Shown here one piece after another: positions 1-8,013 of a stretch of 64,000 nt of DNA. The stretch is from Hyphomicrobiales bacterium (GTDB lineage: Bacteria; Pseudomonadota; Alphaproteobacteria; MED-G09). The DNA lies in NCBI GenBank assembly GCA_028339975.1, contig JAOLDG010000005.1, positions 38,315 through 102,314 on the forward strand, read 5' to 3'. Positions within the stretch are counted from its first letter, which is position 1. The number at the start of each line of letters is the position of its first letter. Below the pieces are notes generated by a model. The model saw only the letters and a list, made by a program, of their open reading frames with translations, searched no databases and was not told where the DNA came from. The translations under genes and the position numbers were made by a program.

Positions 1-308
1 AAATCTGCTGTAAGATTTAAAAGTACTCTAAACCCAAAATCAACAAGATCCATTTCACCAGTTTCTTTATATGGATCTAAAGTCTGATTTATTGTTTTTG
101 GGAATATGATATTTTCATATTTTTGAAAAATTTCCCTTGTAAAGATTTTATTTTCTAGTTTTCTTCTTTTCTTATGCTCATCTCCATGAAGACAAACCAA
201 TACTTTATCCATAATCACTTCGCCATCATCATAAAGAGATTGTTTTAAGTCTTTTATTCTTAAAGCTTGGGTGGCGTCATTGTATTCTGTAAATATATGT
301 TCAACCAT
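1..308 (-). CDS. Cytochrome P450, N-terminal part (cut by window edge)
   Basis: An open frame on the minus strand starts at ATG 308 and runs off the window at position 1 (102 codons). The translated N-terminus contains LHGDEHKKRRKLENKIFTRE, which matches the helix C region of bacterial cytochrome P450s (a GDEH-RRR-LE-xxF pattern in which His and Arg contact the heme propionates). P450s are heme monooxygenases that hydroxylate lipids, terpenoids or other hydrophobic compounds. The heme-ligand Cys and the oxygen-binding helix lie outside the window, so completeness cannot be judged. The amidohydrolase on the same strand ends only 1 base upstream, so the two are probably co-transcribed. The family call rests on a short segment. 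Confidence 0.72.
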   Translation of the reverse strand, partial: MVEHIFTEYNDATQALRIKDLKQSLYDDGEVIMDKVLVCLHGDEHKKRRKLENKIFTREIFQKYENIIFPKTINQTLDPYKETGEMDLVDFGFRVLLNLTAD

Positions 309-309
309 T

Positions 310-1644
310 TTAATTATCTATTTTGGCAATTTTTTGGGTTAAAATTTGATTTGAGTAGGGTGATAATCTCCAACCCTGTGGTGGAGTAATTTCCTTAATA
401 GGGTTATTTTGCTCTACTTCACTTCCATTAAGAAATATATGTGATAATTTCGACTTATCGCCTAAAATTGTTATGTCATCCAGTGGGTTACCGTCAACAA
501 CAAGAATATCGGCAAGCATACCTTCTTCTATAGTTCCAACCTTACCCTCCATCTTAATTGACTTGGAGGCATTCTTTGTTGCGCAAACTATCGCATCCAT
601 ATTACTCATTCCAATATCTTTTACAAAAACCTCTAACTCCCTGTAATGCCATTCTCCATAAGGTGTCATTGAAAAACCACTCTCTGTACCACATAAAAGA
701 GGGACACCAGCTTGATGAATTTTTTTAAGAATTTCAGAATTTTCTTCAATTTCTCTTTTAAAGATTTCTCTATAGTCGTCAGAAGCACCAATGGCCTCAC
801 CAAAATCAGCAAGATTTGCTTGGAATGTAAATGTGGGGACTATAGGTGTTTTATGCTCACAAACCATATCTATAGCTTCTTCATCCATATAGGTTGCATG
901 AAGTATCATATCCATACCAGCTTTAATGCTATCCTTAACTCCCTTAGCATTTCTAACATGACCAACTACAGGCGTTCCTAAGTCATGCGCTAAGTCACAA
1001 ACTAATTTTAATTCTTCATAAGACCAGACTGAAATTTCACCAGACTCACGTTGATTTGGAATTAAGCCAGTAACATGAACTTTAATCCAGTCGGCGCCAT
1101 TCTTAATTTGTCTTCTAACTTCTGCTATAATTTCATCTTTATTTTGAACGATTTTTGCATAACCTCTCAATCCCTCATCAGGTATAAGTCTTCCTGCAGT
1201 ACCTCCAACAGATGTCAGTAGTGCATTTCCGCCAACTGACATTCTAGGACCTTCAATATAACCACTATTAATTGCATCTCTTAAATCTATTCCAATTTCA
1301 AAAAGACTATCGGGATCACAAAAACTTGTAACACCTGCCAAAAGAACTTTATGGGCATTATGGCCTGCTATAATTGCAGATAAAGCCTGCCTTCGATGAA
1401 AAAAAAGCTCATCATTTGATGAAGGTTCATCAAAGGTTATATGACAGTGAGCATCTATAAGACCTGGCATAACAGTTTTACCAAGTGCGTTAATTTTTTT
1501 TATCTCATTATCACCTGAAAATTTTTCAGCTTCTTTTCCAATCGATGCGATTAAACCATTTTCCAATAAAACAGTATCAAAATATTCCTTTGAGCCCGTT
1601 CCATCAATAATCATTCCATTCTCGATAAGGATTTTTTCTTTCAT
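310..1644 (-). CDS. Metal-dependent amidohydrolase (imidazolonepropionase/Xaa-Pro dipeptidase-like)
   Basis: The 444-residue protein has the layout of amidohydrolase-superfamily enzymes: a small N-terminal beta domain, then a TIM barrel. Visible metal-site elements are the HxH pair His66/His68 in PGLIDAHCH, a Lys in WIKVHVTG (Lys188, the usual carboxylated Lys), His229 in VVGHVRN and His249. At the strand 8 position, where most members have Asp (GTDxG), this protein reads GTESG, with Glu321. Members hydrolyse C-N bonds of cyclic amides, dipeptides or related compounds; the substrate here is unknown. No signal peptide is seen, so it is probably cytoplasmic. It sits directly upstream of the P450 gene, hinting at a shared catabolic pathway (inference). 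Confidence 0.85.
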   Translation of the reverse strand: MKEKILIENGMIIDGTGSKEYFDTVLLENGLIASIGKEAEKFSGDNEIKKINALGKTVMPGLIDAHCHITFDEPSSNDELFFHRRQALSAIIAGHNAHKVLLAGVTSFCDPDSLFEIGIDLRDAINSGYIEGPRMSVGGNALLTSVGGTAGRLIPDEGLRGYAKIVQNKDEIIAEVRRQIKNGADWIKVHVTGLIPNQRESGEISVWSYEELKLVCDLAHDLGTPVVGHVRNAKGVKDSIKAGMDMILHATYMDEEAIDMVCEHKTPIVPTFTFQANLADFGEAIGASDDYREIFKREIEENSEILKKIHQAGVPLLCGTESGFSMTPYGEWHYRELEVFVKDIGMSNMDAIVCATKNASKSIKMEGKVGTIEEGMLADILVVDGNPLDDITILGDKSKLSHIFLNGSEVEQNNPIKEITPPQGWRLSPYSNQILTQKIAKIDN

Positions 1645-1750
1645 ATTAGTACCTCATGCTTTTATAATGACTAAATTAGTCTATATTCACAATCTAAATA
1701 TTAATTTGCTATTGTTACTTACTATAGAATAATAACCAAAGGAATAAAAT

Positions 1751-2383
1751 ATGTCATCAAAATCATCAGTTCAGTCAATAGGTCTGCTTAGAGCTCTTCT
1801 GGTATTAGTAGTTATTATTTTTGGATTTTGGCTTTTAAATGAAAGAAACTTGCTTTTGATTGTTTTAGAGGGCGATAAAAGTCATATTTCAAAAATTATT
1901 GGTTTTTTATGGATTATAACCAGTCTTTATTGGATTTTATTATCAAAAAACATTTCAAATGAAAAAGATTCTTTTAGTAACTTTAATTTCCATAACAAGA
2001 ATCTATCAACTACTAAATTTTTCGATGGCTTAGAGGGCGGAGAAGGAAAAGAAATTCTTTTAAATGCAATTGAGTCAGATTTTGAAAAGAAATTAAGCTA
2101 TGGAATGATAGCAGCTGAAATTTCATTAAAGCTAGGTCTATTGGGAACGATAATTGGCTTTATTTTAATGCTCCAACCTATTGCAAACTTGGATAATACA
2201 AGTCCAGAAAATTTAAAAATTGCACTAGCTTCAATGAGTTCTGGAATGGCTGTTGCCCTTTATACAACATTATCTGGGATAGTCGTTAATACATTACTTC
2301 GTATTCAATTTCATATTAGCTCTATTTCAATCACAACATTATTAAATAACTTAGCTTTTTATACGGAAGATAATATTGAGTAA
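1751..2383 (+). CDS. MotA/TolQ/ExbB-family proton-channel-like protein
   Basis: This 210-residue membrane protein has hydrophobic segments at about 11-29, 46-64, 126-146 and 160-183. The third carries LKLGLLGTIIGFILML, the conserved GLLGTIxG motif of TolQ/ExbB/MotA channel subunits, and the fourth has the Gly/Ala/Thr-rich SSGMAVALYTTLSG stretch also typical of the family. These proteins form the oligomeric stator that uses the proton gradient to drive a partner of the ExbD/MotB type. The start is supported by AAAGGA at 1738-1743, seven bases before ATG. It is the first gene of a three-gene unit and overlaps the next by 8 bases. It is not the ExbB of the TonB operon at 57-62 kb, and its partner is not a standard ExbD, so the work it powers is unknown. 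Confidence 0.78.
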   Translation: MSSKSSVQSIGLLRALLVLVVIIFGFWLLNERNLLLIVLEGDKSHISKIIGFLWIITSLYWILLSKNISNEKDSFSNFNFHNKNLSTTKFFDGLEGGEGKEILLNAIESDFEKKLSYGMIAAEISLKLGLLGTIIGFILMLQPIANLDNTSPENLKIALASMSSGMAVALYTTLSGIVVNTLLRIQFHISSISITTLLNNLAFYTEDNIE

Positions 2384-2987
2384 AAAAATATTATTTAATG
2401 AAGATTCATCTGGGGATGCTTTTACAGATCTTTTATTCAATGCATTACTAGGTTTTGCATTTATGTTTTTTATATCATTTGCTTTAATTCAAAGTCCGCA
2501 AGATGGAGGAAATATTGAATCTAAGGCGGAATTTATAATTTCAGCAGAGTGGGAAGATTATCATCCTGACGATATAGATCTTGTTGTGGAGGATCCCAGG
2601 GGTAATATAGTCTACTTTCAAAAACAACAAGCTGGATTAATGCACTTGGACCGTGATGACCGAGGGACTCTTGCCGATAGAATTGTTATTGACGGAGTCG
2701 AATTAGAGAATCCTTCAAATCAAGAAGTTGTCACAATCAGAGGTTTTATGGCAGGAGAATATGTCGTTAATTTATTATATTATAAATCAAATTTCGTAAT
2801 CCCCTTAAAAGTAAAAGTAAAAATTGAAAAAATTAATCCAAAATTAGAAGTTGTATTTTTTGGCGATTATTTTTTAAAAAAAACGGGTGAAGAAATAACT
2901 GCTGTAAGATTTCTTTTGGACAATAAAGGTAATGTAATTGATTTAAACCAATTACAAAAACCAATTATTTCTGGAGGAGTAAAATAG
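2376..2987 (+). CDS. ExbD/MotB-like single-pass protein with periplasmic beta domain
   Basis: It starts at TTG 2376 with GGAAG at 2365-2369; the start lies inside the stop region of the ExbB-like gene, so translation is probably coupled. The 203-residue product has one N-terminal membrane segment (about 19-38) preceded by Asp14 and Asp18. Asp18 in FTDLLFNALLGFAFMF occupies the place of the proton-carrying Asp of MotB and ExbD. The rest, about 160 residues, looks like a beta-rich periplasmic domain with DIDLVVEDPRGNIVYF and MHLDRDDRG, unlike the ExbD or OmpA-like peptidoglycan-binding domains usually found there. Inference: it is the gating and force-transfer subunit of a non-canonical stator. 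The domain family is not one I can name with confidence. Confidence 0.62.
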   Translation: MSKKILFNEDSSGDAFTDLLFNALLGFAFMFFISFALIQSPQDGGNIESKAEFIISAEWEDYHPDDIDLVVEDPRGNIVYFQKQQAGLMHLDRDDRGTLADRIVIDGVELENPSNQEVVTIRGFMAGEYVVNLLYYKSNFVIPLKVKVKIEKINPKLEVVFFGDYFLKKTGEEITAVRFLLDNKGNVIDLNQLQKPIISGGVK

Positions 2988-2989
2988 CA

Positions 2990-3544
2990 ATGCTTAATTC
3001 TTTAATGATAGGAGTTTCTTATGCTGTTTTGTTTTCACTTTTATTGAGTTTAAATTTTTTTACTAAATTTTCAATTAAGATAAAAATATTTTTTACTGTT
3101 TTATCGCTCTTATTTTTTATAACAACCTATATTTCCGTTAGAGAAATGCAGGGAAGACCATACAAGGATAATAATTTAGTAAGTGATGCTAGACCCTATA
3201 AGATTCTATGGCATGGGGTAAATGAGCCCAATAAAATAAAAGGTACTAAAGGAAAAATTTTTATCTTACTTCAGTCAATTGATGAGATGGGCGTTGTAAA
3301 TAACGAACCTCGGCTAGTCGAGGTTCCTTTTGGCTCTTCATTGTATGAGAAAATGGAAGAAATTAAAAAAATTACTAGAAATGGCGTACCTATATCAGTA
3401 CGCTTCACAAATCTTAATATTAAAAATTCTAATAGCGATATATTAGAGTATTCGTTAGATGGTATCGATAAGTTTAACTCACTTTCTGGTGAAATCGATA
3501 TAAATTTTGAGGAAATTAGAAAAAATTCATTACCTAAAAAATAA
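2990..3544 (+). CDS. Unknown membrane protein, third gene of the ExbB/ExbD-like unit
   Basis: I do not recognise this 184-residue protein. It has two N-terminal hydrophobic segments (about 5-24 and 30-48) and a soluble C-terminal part of about 130 residues. It starts 2 bases after the stop of the ExbD-like gene with GGAGG at 2973-2977, so all three genes form one operon. The constant association suggests an accessory or effector subunit of the same complex (inference). Its stop abuts the stop of the convergent PQQ dehydrogenase gene with no base between them. A GC-rich hairpin lies inside the frame at 3305-3326. Confidence 0.6.
   Translation: MLNSLMIGVSYAVLFSLLLSLNFFTKFSIKIKIFFTVLSLLFFITTYISVREMQGRPYKDNNLVSDARPYKILWHGVNEPNKIKGTKGKIFILLQSIDEMGVVNNEPRLVEVPFGSSLYEKMEEIKKITRNGVPISVRFTNLNIKNSNSDILEYSLDGIDKFNSLSGEIDINFEEIRKNSLPKK
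3305..3326. other. GC-rich hairpin inside the third gene of the ExbB/ExbD-like unit
   Basis: GAACCTCG at 3305-3312 pairs perfectly with CGAGGTTC at 3319-3326 across a 6-base loop, followed by CCTTTT. It lies in the reading frame of the gene at 2990-3544. Its stability stands out against the very AT-rich surroundings. It could attenuate transcription or stabilise the mRNA, or simply be chance. Confidence 0.35.
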
Positions 3545-5743
3545 TTAATTTTGTATTTGCTCTTCCCTAGCTTTAGTTGCCGTACTTATTATAAATGAAT
3601 GAATTTGATCGGTTTCTTTTTGGTTAATTAAATTAGAAAAATTTGCCATTCCATTCTCCTCTAAGAGTCCTTCCAAAACAATCGCATTAAAATTTTTATG
3701 CTTATCTTTACTTAAATACCTTAAGTCTATAATTGTCTTTCCTCTTACACCAGCACCATGACAAGCCCCACAATAATTTGAATATAATTTTTCTCCCATT
3801 AAGATATCTTCTGAACTTGCATTTATTAAAGGTTGTTCTGGGATTATTTTATTTTTTCTTTCTAATACAGGTAATTTTGATTTCCCTCCTATTTTAAAAG
3901 ATAAAAGCCTTCCTTCGTTTCCATATAATACTGCAGCTATTTCTTTATCTGCACCAAAGTTATCTCCTACAGAATTTCCTGCACCACCATCCCCAGCAAG
4001 TATTGCAACATACTGTTCGCCATCTATTTCATACGTAATAGGGGGAGCAATCATTCCTGTTTGTACTTCCTTACTCCACAATATAGTTCCATTTTCTGAG
4101 TCGTAGGCTACAAATCTTCCTGATGAATTTCCCTGAAATGTTATACCGCTTGCTGTTGAAAGGGTGCCACCATTCCAGAAATGATTATGTGCAACTGACC
4201 ATTTAGTTTCTCCCGTTAATGGATCAAAAGCTTTTATAGCTCCAGTTACAGGAGGTATTCCTGACATTGTTGCAGCTGCATCATTTACATAAAAATCAGT
4301 ACCAGTATTAAAAGTACCTGGTTTCATTTTGTAGTAACCTTTTATTGGTACAAAAATTCCCGCAACCTCATGCGTTGGAATATATACTAAACCTAAATTA
4401 GGATCATATGACATTGCTTGCCAATTATGACCCCCGTAACTTCCAGGTAAAACCCATTCAGGTTTTTGAATATAATCTTTGTCCTCATTAATTACTGGTC
4501 TACCGGTCTCTAAATCAATATGAGTCGCCCAGTTTGTGGGTACATAATTGTGAGCTCTTAAAAGTTCTCCATTTTCTCTATCTATTACATAAAAGAAACC
4601 ATTTTTTGGAGCCTGCATTAGCACTTTTTTATCTTCTCCATCAACATTCATTTCAGCTAGCATGATGTCTTGAGTAGCCGTGTAATCCCATTTATCTTCT
4701 GGGGTAGTTTGATAGTACCATTTCATTTCCCCACTATCTGCGTCCAATGCAACAATTGATGACAAGTAAAGGTTATCGCCTCCACCAGGGGATCGTATTT
4801 CAATATTCCATGGTTGACCATTTCCTGTTCCGAGATAAACCTGATTAAAATCAGGATCATAAACGATTGAATTCCAAACTGTTCCACCGCCTCCCATTAA
4901 CCACCATTGACCATTCCAGGTCTTTGCTGCTTCATTTAATTCCTCGTGTTCGAAGGGTTTAGAAGGGTCCCCAGGTATGGTATAAAAACGCCAAATCAAA
5001 TTTCCACTTTCAGTATCATAAGCTGAAACATAGCCTCTAACTCCACCCATATCAGCACCGCCATTACCTATAAAAATTTTATTATTAGCAATTCTTGGAG
5101 CACCAGTAATTGTATAATCAAGCTCTCTATCGATTATAGTATTTATCTCCCAGACCACCTCACCTGATTTAGCTTTTAACTTTAATAGTCGTCCATCCAG
5201 TGTTGCTAAGAAAACGAACCCTTTCCAAACTGCTGCACCTCTATTTACAACATCACAACATGCTTTTTTCGACCAAACTTTTGGAACTTCAGGATCGTAA
5301 ACCCAAAGATTTTTTCCTGTTTTAGCATCAATTGCATAAATAATACTCCAAGCGCTTGTTACAAACATTATACCATTATCAACTATTGGAGTTGCCTCAA
5401 GTCCCCTTGTTGTGTCCATATCGATGGACCACTCAAGTTCAAGTTTATTTATAGTATTTTTATTAATCTTATTTAAAGGTGAATATCTTTGCTCGTTGTA
5501 ATCTCTTCCATGCGAAAGCCAATTTTGTGGTTCCTTATCGGCATTAATAATTCTCTGAGTATTAATATCCCCAAAAACCCTCTCTTTTATTGCTGCTTTA
5601 TTAATACTAGGTAATGGAATATCTTTTTTTACCTCAGGTTTATTTATGTTTGATGTTTGAATTAAAACACTAAAAAATATCACCAAAATTAAGATTATAT
5701 TTATAGTGGCAGCACCTTTAGAATCTAAAGTTGGATGATTCAT
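3545..5743 (-). CDS. Membrane-anchored PQQ-dependent dehydrogenase with C-terminal cytochrome c domain
   Basis: This 732-residue protein oxidises an alcohol (or similar substrate) in the periplasm with pyrroloquinoline quinone and passes electrons to its own heme. Residues 13-29 form an N-terminal membrane anchor. The eight-bladed propeller has the vicinal Cys162-Cys163 pair in ACCDVVNRG that sits over PQQ, GTGNGQPW at 305-312 (Asn metal ligand) and the catalytic Asp353 in KWDYTA. Two residues after that Asp is Thr355 and not Asp, which fits a calcium rather than a lanthanide enzyme (known from XoxF/MxaF comparisons). Heme attachment is CGACH at 658-662, with Met699 a likely sixth ligand. No PQQ biosynthesis gene is in the window. 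ATG 5743 has AAGGA upstream. Confidence 0.9.
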   Translation of the reverse strand: MNHPTLDSKGAATINIILILVIFFSVLIQTSNINKPEVKKDIPLPSINKAAIKERVFGDINTQRIINADKEPQNWLSHGRDYNEQRYSPLNKINKNTINKLELEWSIDMDTTRGLEATPIVDNGIMFVTSAWSIIYAIDAKTGKNLWVYDPEVPKVWSKKACCDVVNRGAAVWKGFVFLATLDGRLLKLKAKSGEVVWEINTIIDRELDYTITGAPRIANNKIFIGNGGADMGGVRGYVSAYDTESGNLIWRFYTIPGDPSKPFEHEELNEAAKTWNGQWWLMGGGGTVWNSIVYDPDFNQVYLGTGNGQPWNIEIRSPGGGDNLYLSSIVALDADSGEMKWYYQTTPEDKWDYTATQDIMLAEMNVDGEDKKVLMQAPKNGFFYVIDRENGELLRAHNYVPTNWATHIDLETGRPVINEDKDYIQKPEWVLPGSYGGHNWQAMSYDPNLGLVYIPTHEVAGIFVPIKGYYKMKPGTFNTGTDFYVNDAAATMSGIPPVTGAIKAFDPLTGETKWSVAHNHFWNGGTLSTASGITFQGNSSGRFVAYDSENGTILWSKEVQTGMIAPPITYEIDGEQYVAILAGDGGAGNSVGDNFGADKEIAAVLYGNEGRLLSFKIGGKSKLPVLERKNKIIPEQPLINASSEDILMGEKLYSNYCGACHGAGVRGKTIIDLRYLSKDKHKNFNAIVLEGLLEENGMANFSNLINQKETDQIHSFIISTATKAREEQIQN

Positions 5744-5803
5744 TTTTTATCCTTATAATTTTTAATGCTAATAGAAACGAAAATTGAAATCTAGTAATTT
5801 ATT

Positions 5804-6589
5804 TTAATAATGTCTTGCTAAAAAATGCGGATTAATAAAATTATTATCTTTATGTCCGTATCGCAATTCATCTCCATCAAGTGTATATATATTTCCACCT
5901 GCAGCTTTTAAAATTGCATGACCTGCGGCAATATCCCATTCACATGTAGGAGAAAGTCTTGGGTATATATCTGCTTTTCCACACGCTAATAAACAAAATT
6001 TATAGGATGAACCAAGTAAAAGAGTTTCTTGAATATTATAGTCTCTTAAAAATTCATTGGTTTTTTTATTATTGTGCGATCTACTTGTTACCGCTATTAA
6101 ATTTTTGATATCATAAGAGTTTGTATTTATTTTTTTTGCATTTTTTAATGAACCAGAAAAGTTCTTATCAATTTTTAATTCATAAGCATTATTTTTTTCA
6201 TCAGAGAAATACATTATATTTTTTGCTGGTGCATAAATAACACCCATGACTGGTAATTCATTTTTGATCAATCCAATGTTAACAGTGAATTCACCATTTT
6301 TCTTTATAAACTCTTTTGTTCCATCCAATGGATCTACTAAGAAAAATTTATCATTAAAATCAGGAAGTATTCCGTTTGAATATGCTTCCTCTGAGACTAC
6401 AGGTATGTCGGGAAAAATATTACATAGGTCATTGAGAATTAACTCTTCAGCATTTTTATCAGCAATTGTTACAGGTGAATTATCGGTTTTAGTATTTACA
6501 TCAAAATTTTCTTGATAAATATCCATTATCAATAGTCCAGCTTTATAGGCAATCTTAACTAACTCTGCCGGCATATTTTTTTCTTTCAT
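5804..6589 (-). CDS. cysQ: 3'(2'),5'-bisphosphate nucleotidase, inositol monophosphatase family
   Basis: The 261-residue protein carries both signatures of Mg-dependent, lithium-sensitive phosphatases: DPLDGTKEFI around the metal-binding Asp residues, and WDIAAGHAIL near the C-terminus. GTKEF instead of GTxNF is typical of CysQ, which hydrolyses 3'-phosphoadenosine 5'-phosphate left by sulfate activation. Length matches the family (about 250-270). It is cytoplasmic. It lies 60 bases downstream of the start of the PQQ dehydrogenase gene on the same strand, but a functional link is not evident. An inositol monophosphatase activity cannot be excluded from sequence alone. Confidence 0.85.
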   Translation of the reverse strand: MKEKNMPAELVKIAYKAGLLIMDIYQENFDVNTKTDNSPVTIADKNAEELILNDLCNIFPDIPVVSEEAYSNGILPDFNDKFFLVDPLDGTKEFIKKNGEFTVNIGLIKNELPVMGVIYAPAKNIMYFSDEKNNAYELKIDKNFSGSLKNAKKINTNSYDIKNLIAVTSRSHNNKKTNEFLRDYNIQETLLLGSSYKFCLLACGKADIYPRLSPTCEWDIAAGHAILKAAGGNIYTLDGDELRYGHKDNNFINPHFLARHY

Positions 6590-6699
6590 TTAAGGATTAT
6601 TATCAATTTTAATAATTAAATGAAATAAATAATGATATTATCTACAAAAGGTTTTCTTAATTCATTGCATTAATTGCATAAATTTTATATTTAGATTAT

Positions 6700-7830
6700 A
6701 TGATACCAAAAATTGATCTTGATATTCATAATCCTTCAAAGAAAGGAAGGGTGGTTGTGGCCATGTCCGGTGGAGTAGATTCTTCTGTGGCAGCAGCTCT
6801 TGCCAAGTCGTCAGGTTATGAAACCATTGGAATTACTCTTCAGCTTTATGATTCTGGATCGTCACCAAAGAAGAAGGGGTCGTGTTGTGCTGGCCAGGAT
6901 ATCTATGATGCTAAAAAAGTAGCTTCATTGTTAGATATTCCGCATTATGTCCTAGACTATGAGAAGATTTTTAAAAAAAAAGTAATTGATGATTTTGCTC
7001 TTTCCTATGAAAGAGGTGAAACTCCTATTCCTTGCGTATTGTGTAACGAAAAGGTTAAATTTGATGATCTTTTTAAGGTTGCTAAAGACCTTGATGCAGA
7101 TGCACTTGTTACAGGACACTATATATCTTCGCATAAAGGAAGAATGGGACGAGCAATGTATCGAGCAAAGGATATTGAAAGAGATCAGAGCTATTTTTTA
7201 TTTAAAACTACAAGAGAGCAGCTCGATTTCCTTCGGTTTCCTTTGGGAAGTTTTACCAAGCCAGAGATACGTAAAATAGCTGAAGAAATAGGTTTGGAGG
7301 TTTCGCAGAAGCCCGATAGCCAAGATATTTGTTTTGTTCCAGATGGTAAATACACGAGTGTTTTATCAAAATTAAAACCCGAGGGTTATAAAAAAGGTAA
7401 CGTTGTGTCAAAAGGCGGCGATTTCCTGGCTGAGCATAATGGTATTGTTAATTTTACAATTGGACAACGAAGAGGTTTAGGCCTTGCTGTTGGAGAACCA
7501 TTGTATGTAATAGATATTAATCCAATTACATTGGATGTGACCGTCGGATCCAAGGAAGACTTAAAAAAAGAAATTCTGCATCTGCGTGATGTAAATTGGA
7601 TAGGTGATGATGAGTTTATTAATCAAACCTATAAAGTTAAAGTTAAAATTGGTTCAACTCTCAATCTTGAAGGTGCTGATCTTGTTTCTACTAAAGATAG
7701 TGTGAGTGTAAAATTAGACTCTGGAATAAGAGAAGGTATTTCTCCAGGCCAAGCTTGCGTATTTTATGATAATCAAAATTCATCTCGTGTTTTAGGAGGA
7801 GGCTGGATTTATGATAATCGTTTATCTTGA
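6700..7830 (+). CDS. mnmA: tRNA-specific 2-thiouridylase MnmA
   Basis: MnmA adenylates U34 of tRNA-Lys, -Glu and -Gln and inserts sulfur to make 2-thiouridine. The 376-residue protein shows the PP-loop SGGVDSS (23-29), the first catalytic Cys at position 115 (PCVLCNEKVKF) and the second, Cys211, in SQDICFVPDG, followed by the beta-barrel domains. Length matches the family. No Shine-Dalgarno sequence precedes ATG 6700; a TATATT at 6686-6691 lies so close that the message may be nearly leaderless. A 9-base direct repeat (ATTGCATTA/ATTGCATAA, 6664-6681) lies just upstream. The gene is followed directly by tRNA-Met. Confidence 0.95.
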   Translation: MIPKIDLDIHNPSKKGRVVVAMSGGVDSSVAAALAKSSGYETIGITLQLYDSGSSPKKKGSCCAGQDIYDAKKVASLLDIPHYVLDYEKIFKKKVIDDFALSYERGETPIPCVLCNEKVKFDDLFKVAKDLDADALVTGHYISSHKGRMGRAMYRAKDIERDQSYFLFKTTREQLDFLRFPLGSFTKPEIRKIAEEIGLEVSQKPDSQDICFVPDGKYTSVLSKLKPEGYKKGNVVSKGGDFLAEHNGIVNFTIGQRRGLGLAVGEPLYVIDINPITLDVTVGSKEDLKKEILHLRDVNWIGDDEFINQTYKVKVKIGSTLNLEGADLVSTKDSVSVKLDSGIREGISPGQACVFYDNQNSSRVLGGGWIYDNRLS

Positions 7831-7856
7831 CATCTCATGTTTAACAGCATTATTGA
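7827..7856 (+). promoter_or_regulatory. Putative promoter of the tRNA-Met gene
   Basis: TTGACA at 7827-7832 overlaps the mnmA stop codon. TATTGA at 7851-7856 follows after 18 bases and would start transcription about 10 bases before the tRNA. TATAAA at 7861-7866 is an alternative -10. Prediction by eye only. Confidence 0.4.
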
Positions 7857-7872
7857 ACTATATAAACTTTGT

Positions 7873-7949
7873 GGCGGGGTAGCTCAGTTGGTTAGAGCAG
7901 CGGAATCATAATCCGCGTGTCGGGGGTTCAAATCCCTCCCCCGCTACCA
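7873..7949 (+). tRNA. tRNA-Met (anticodon CAT, elongator type)
   Basis: The 77-base sequence folds into a full cloverleaf. The acceptor GGCGGGG pairs with CCCCGCT (one G-T pair), the D-arm has AGCTCAGTTGG, the anticodon stem is GCGGA/TCCGC with CAT at 7907-7909, the T-loop is TTCAAAT, and CCA is encoded at 7947-7949. Initiator tRNAs have an unpaired first base and three G-C pairs in the anticodon stem; this one pairs throughout, so it is an elongator. A CAT anticodon could also belong to lysidine-modified tRNA-Ile, but overall resemblance to alphaproteobacterial elongator tRNA-Met favours Met. Confidence 0.9.
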
Positions 7950-8013
7950 AATAACGTATTCAAAAGCATTAATACTGGGATATTAAAATTAACTTATGCA
8001 CCAAGGATAAAAG

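Noticed and set aside
1751..3544. Zorya-type defence system (MotA/MotB-like channel genes)
   Set aside because: Zorya needs ZorA with a long cytoplasmic tail, a MotB/OmpA-type ZorB and nuclease or helicase partners. Here the channel protein is short, the second protein lacks an OmpA domain and no nuclease or helicase is adjacent.
7873..7949. Initiator tRNA-fMet
   Set aside because: The first base pair is formed and the anticodon stem lacks the three consecutive G-C pairs of initiator tRNAs.
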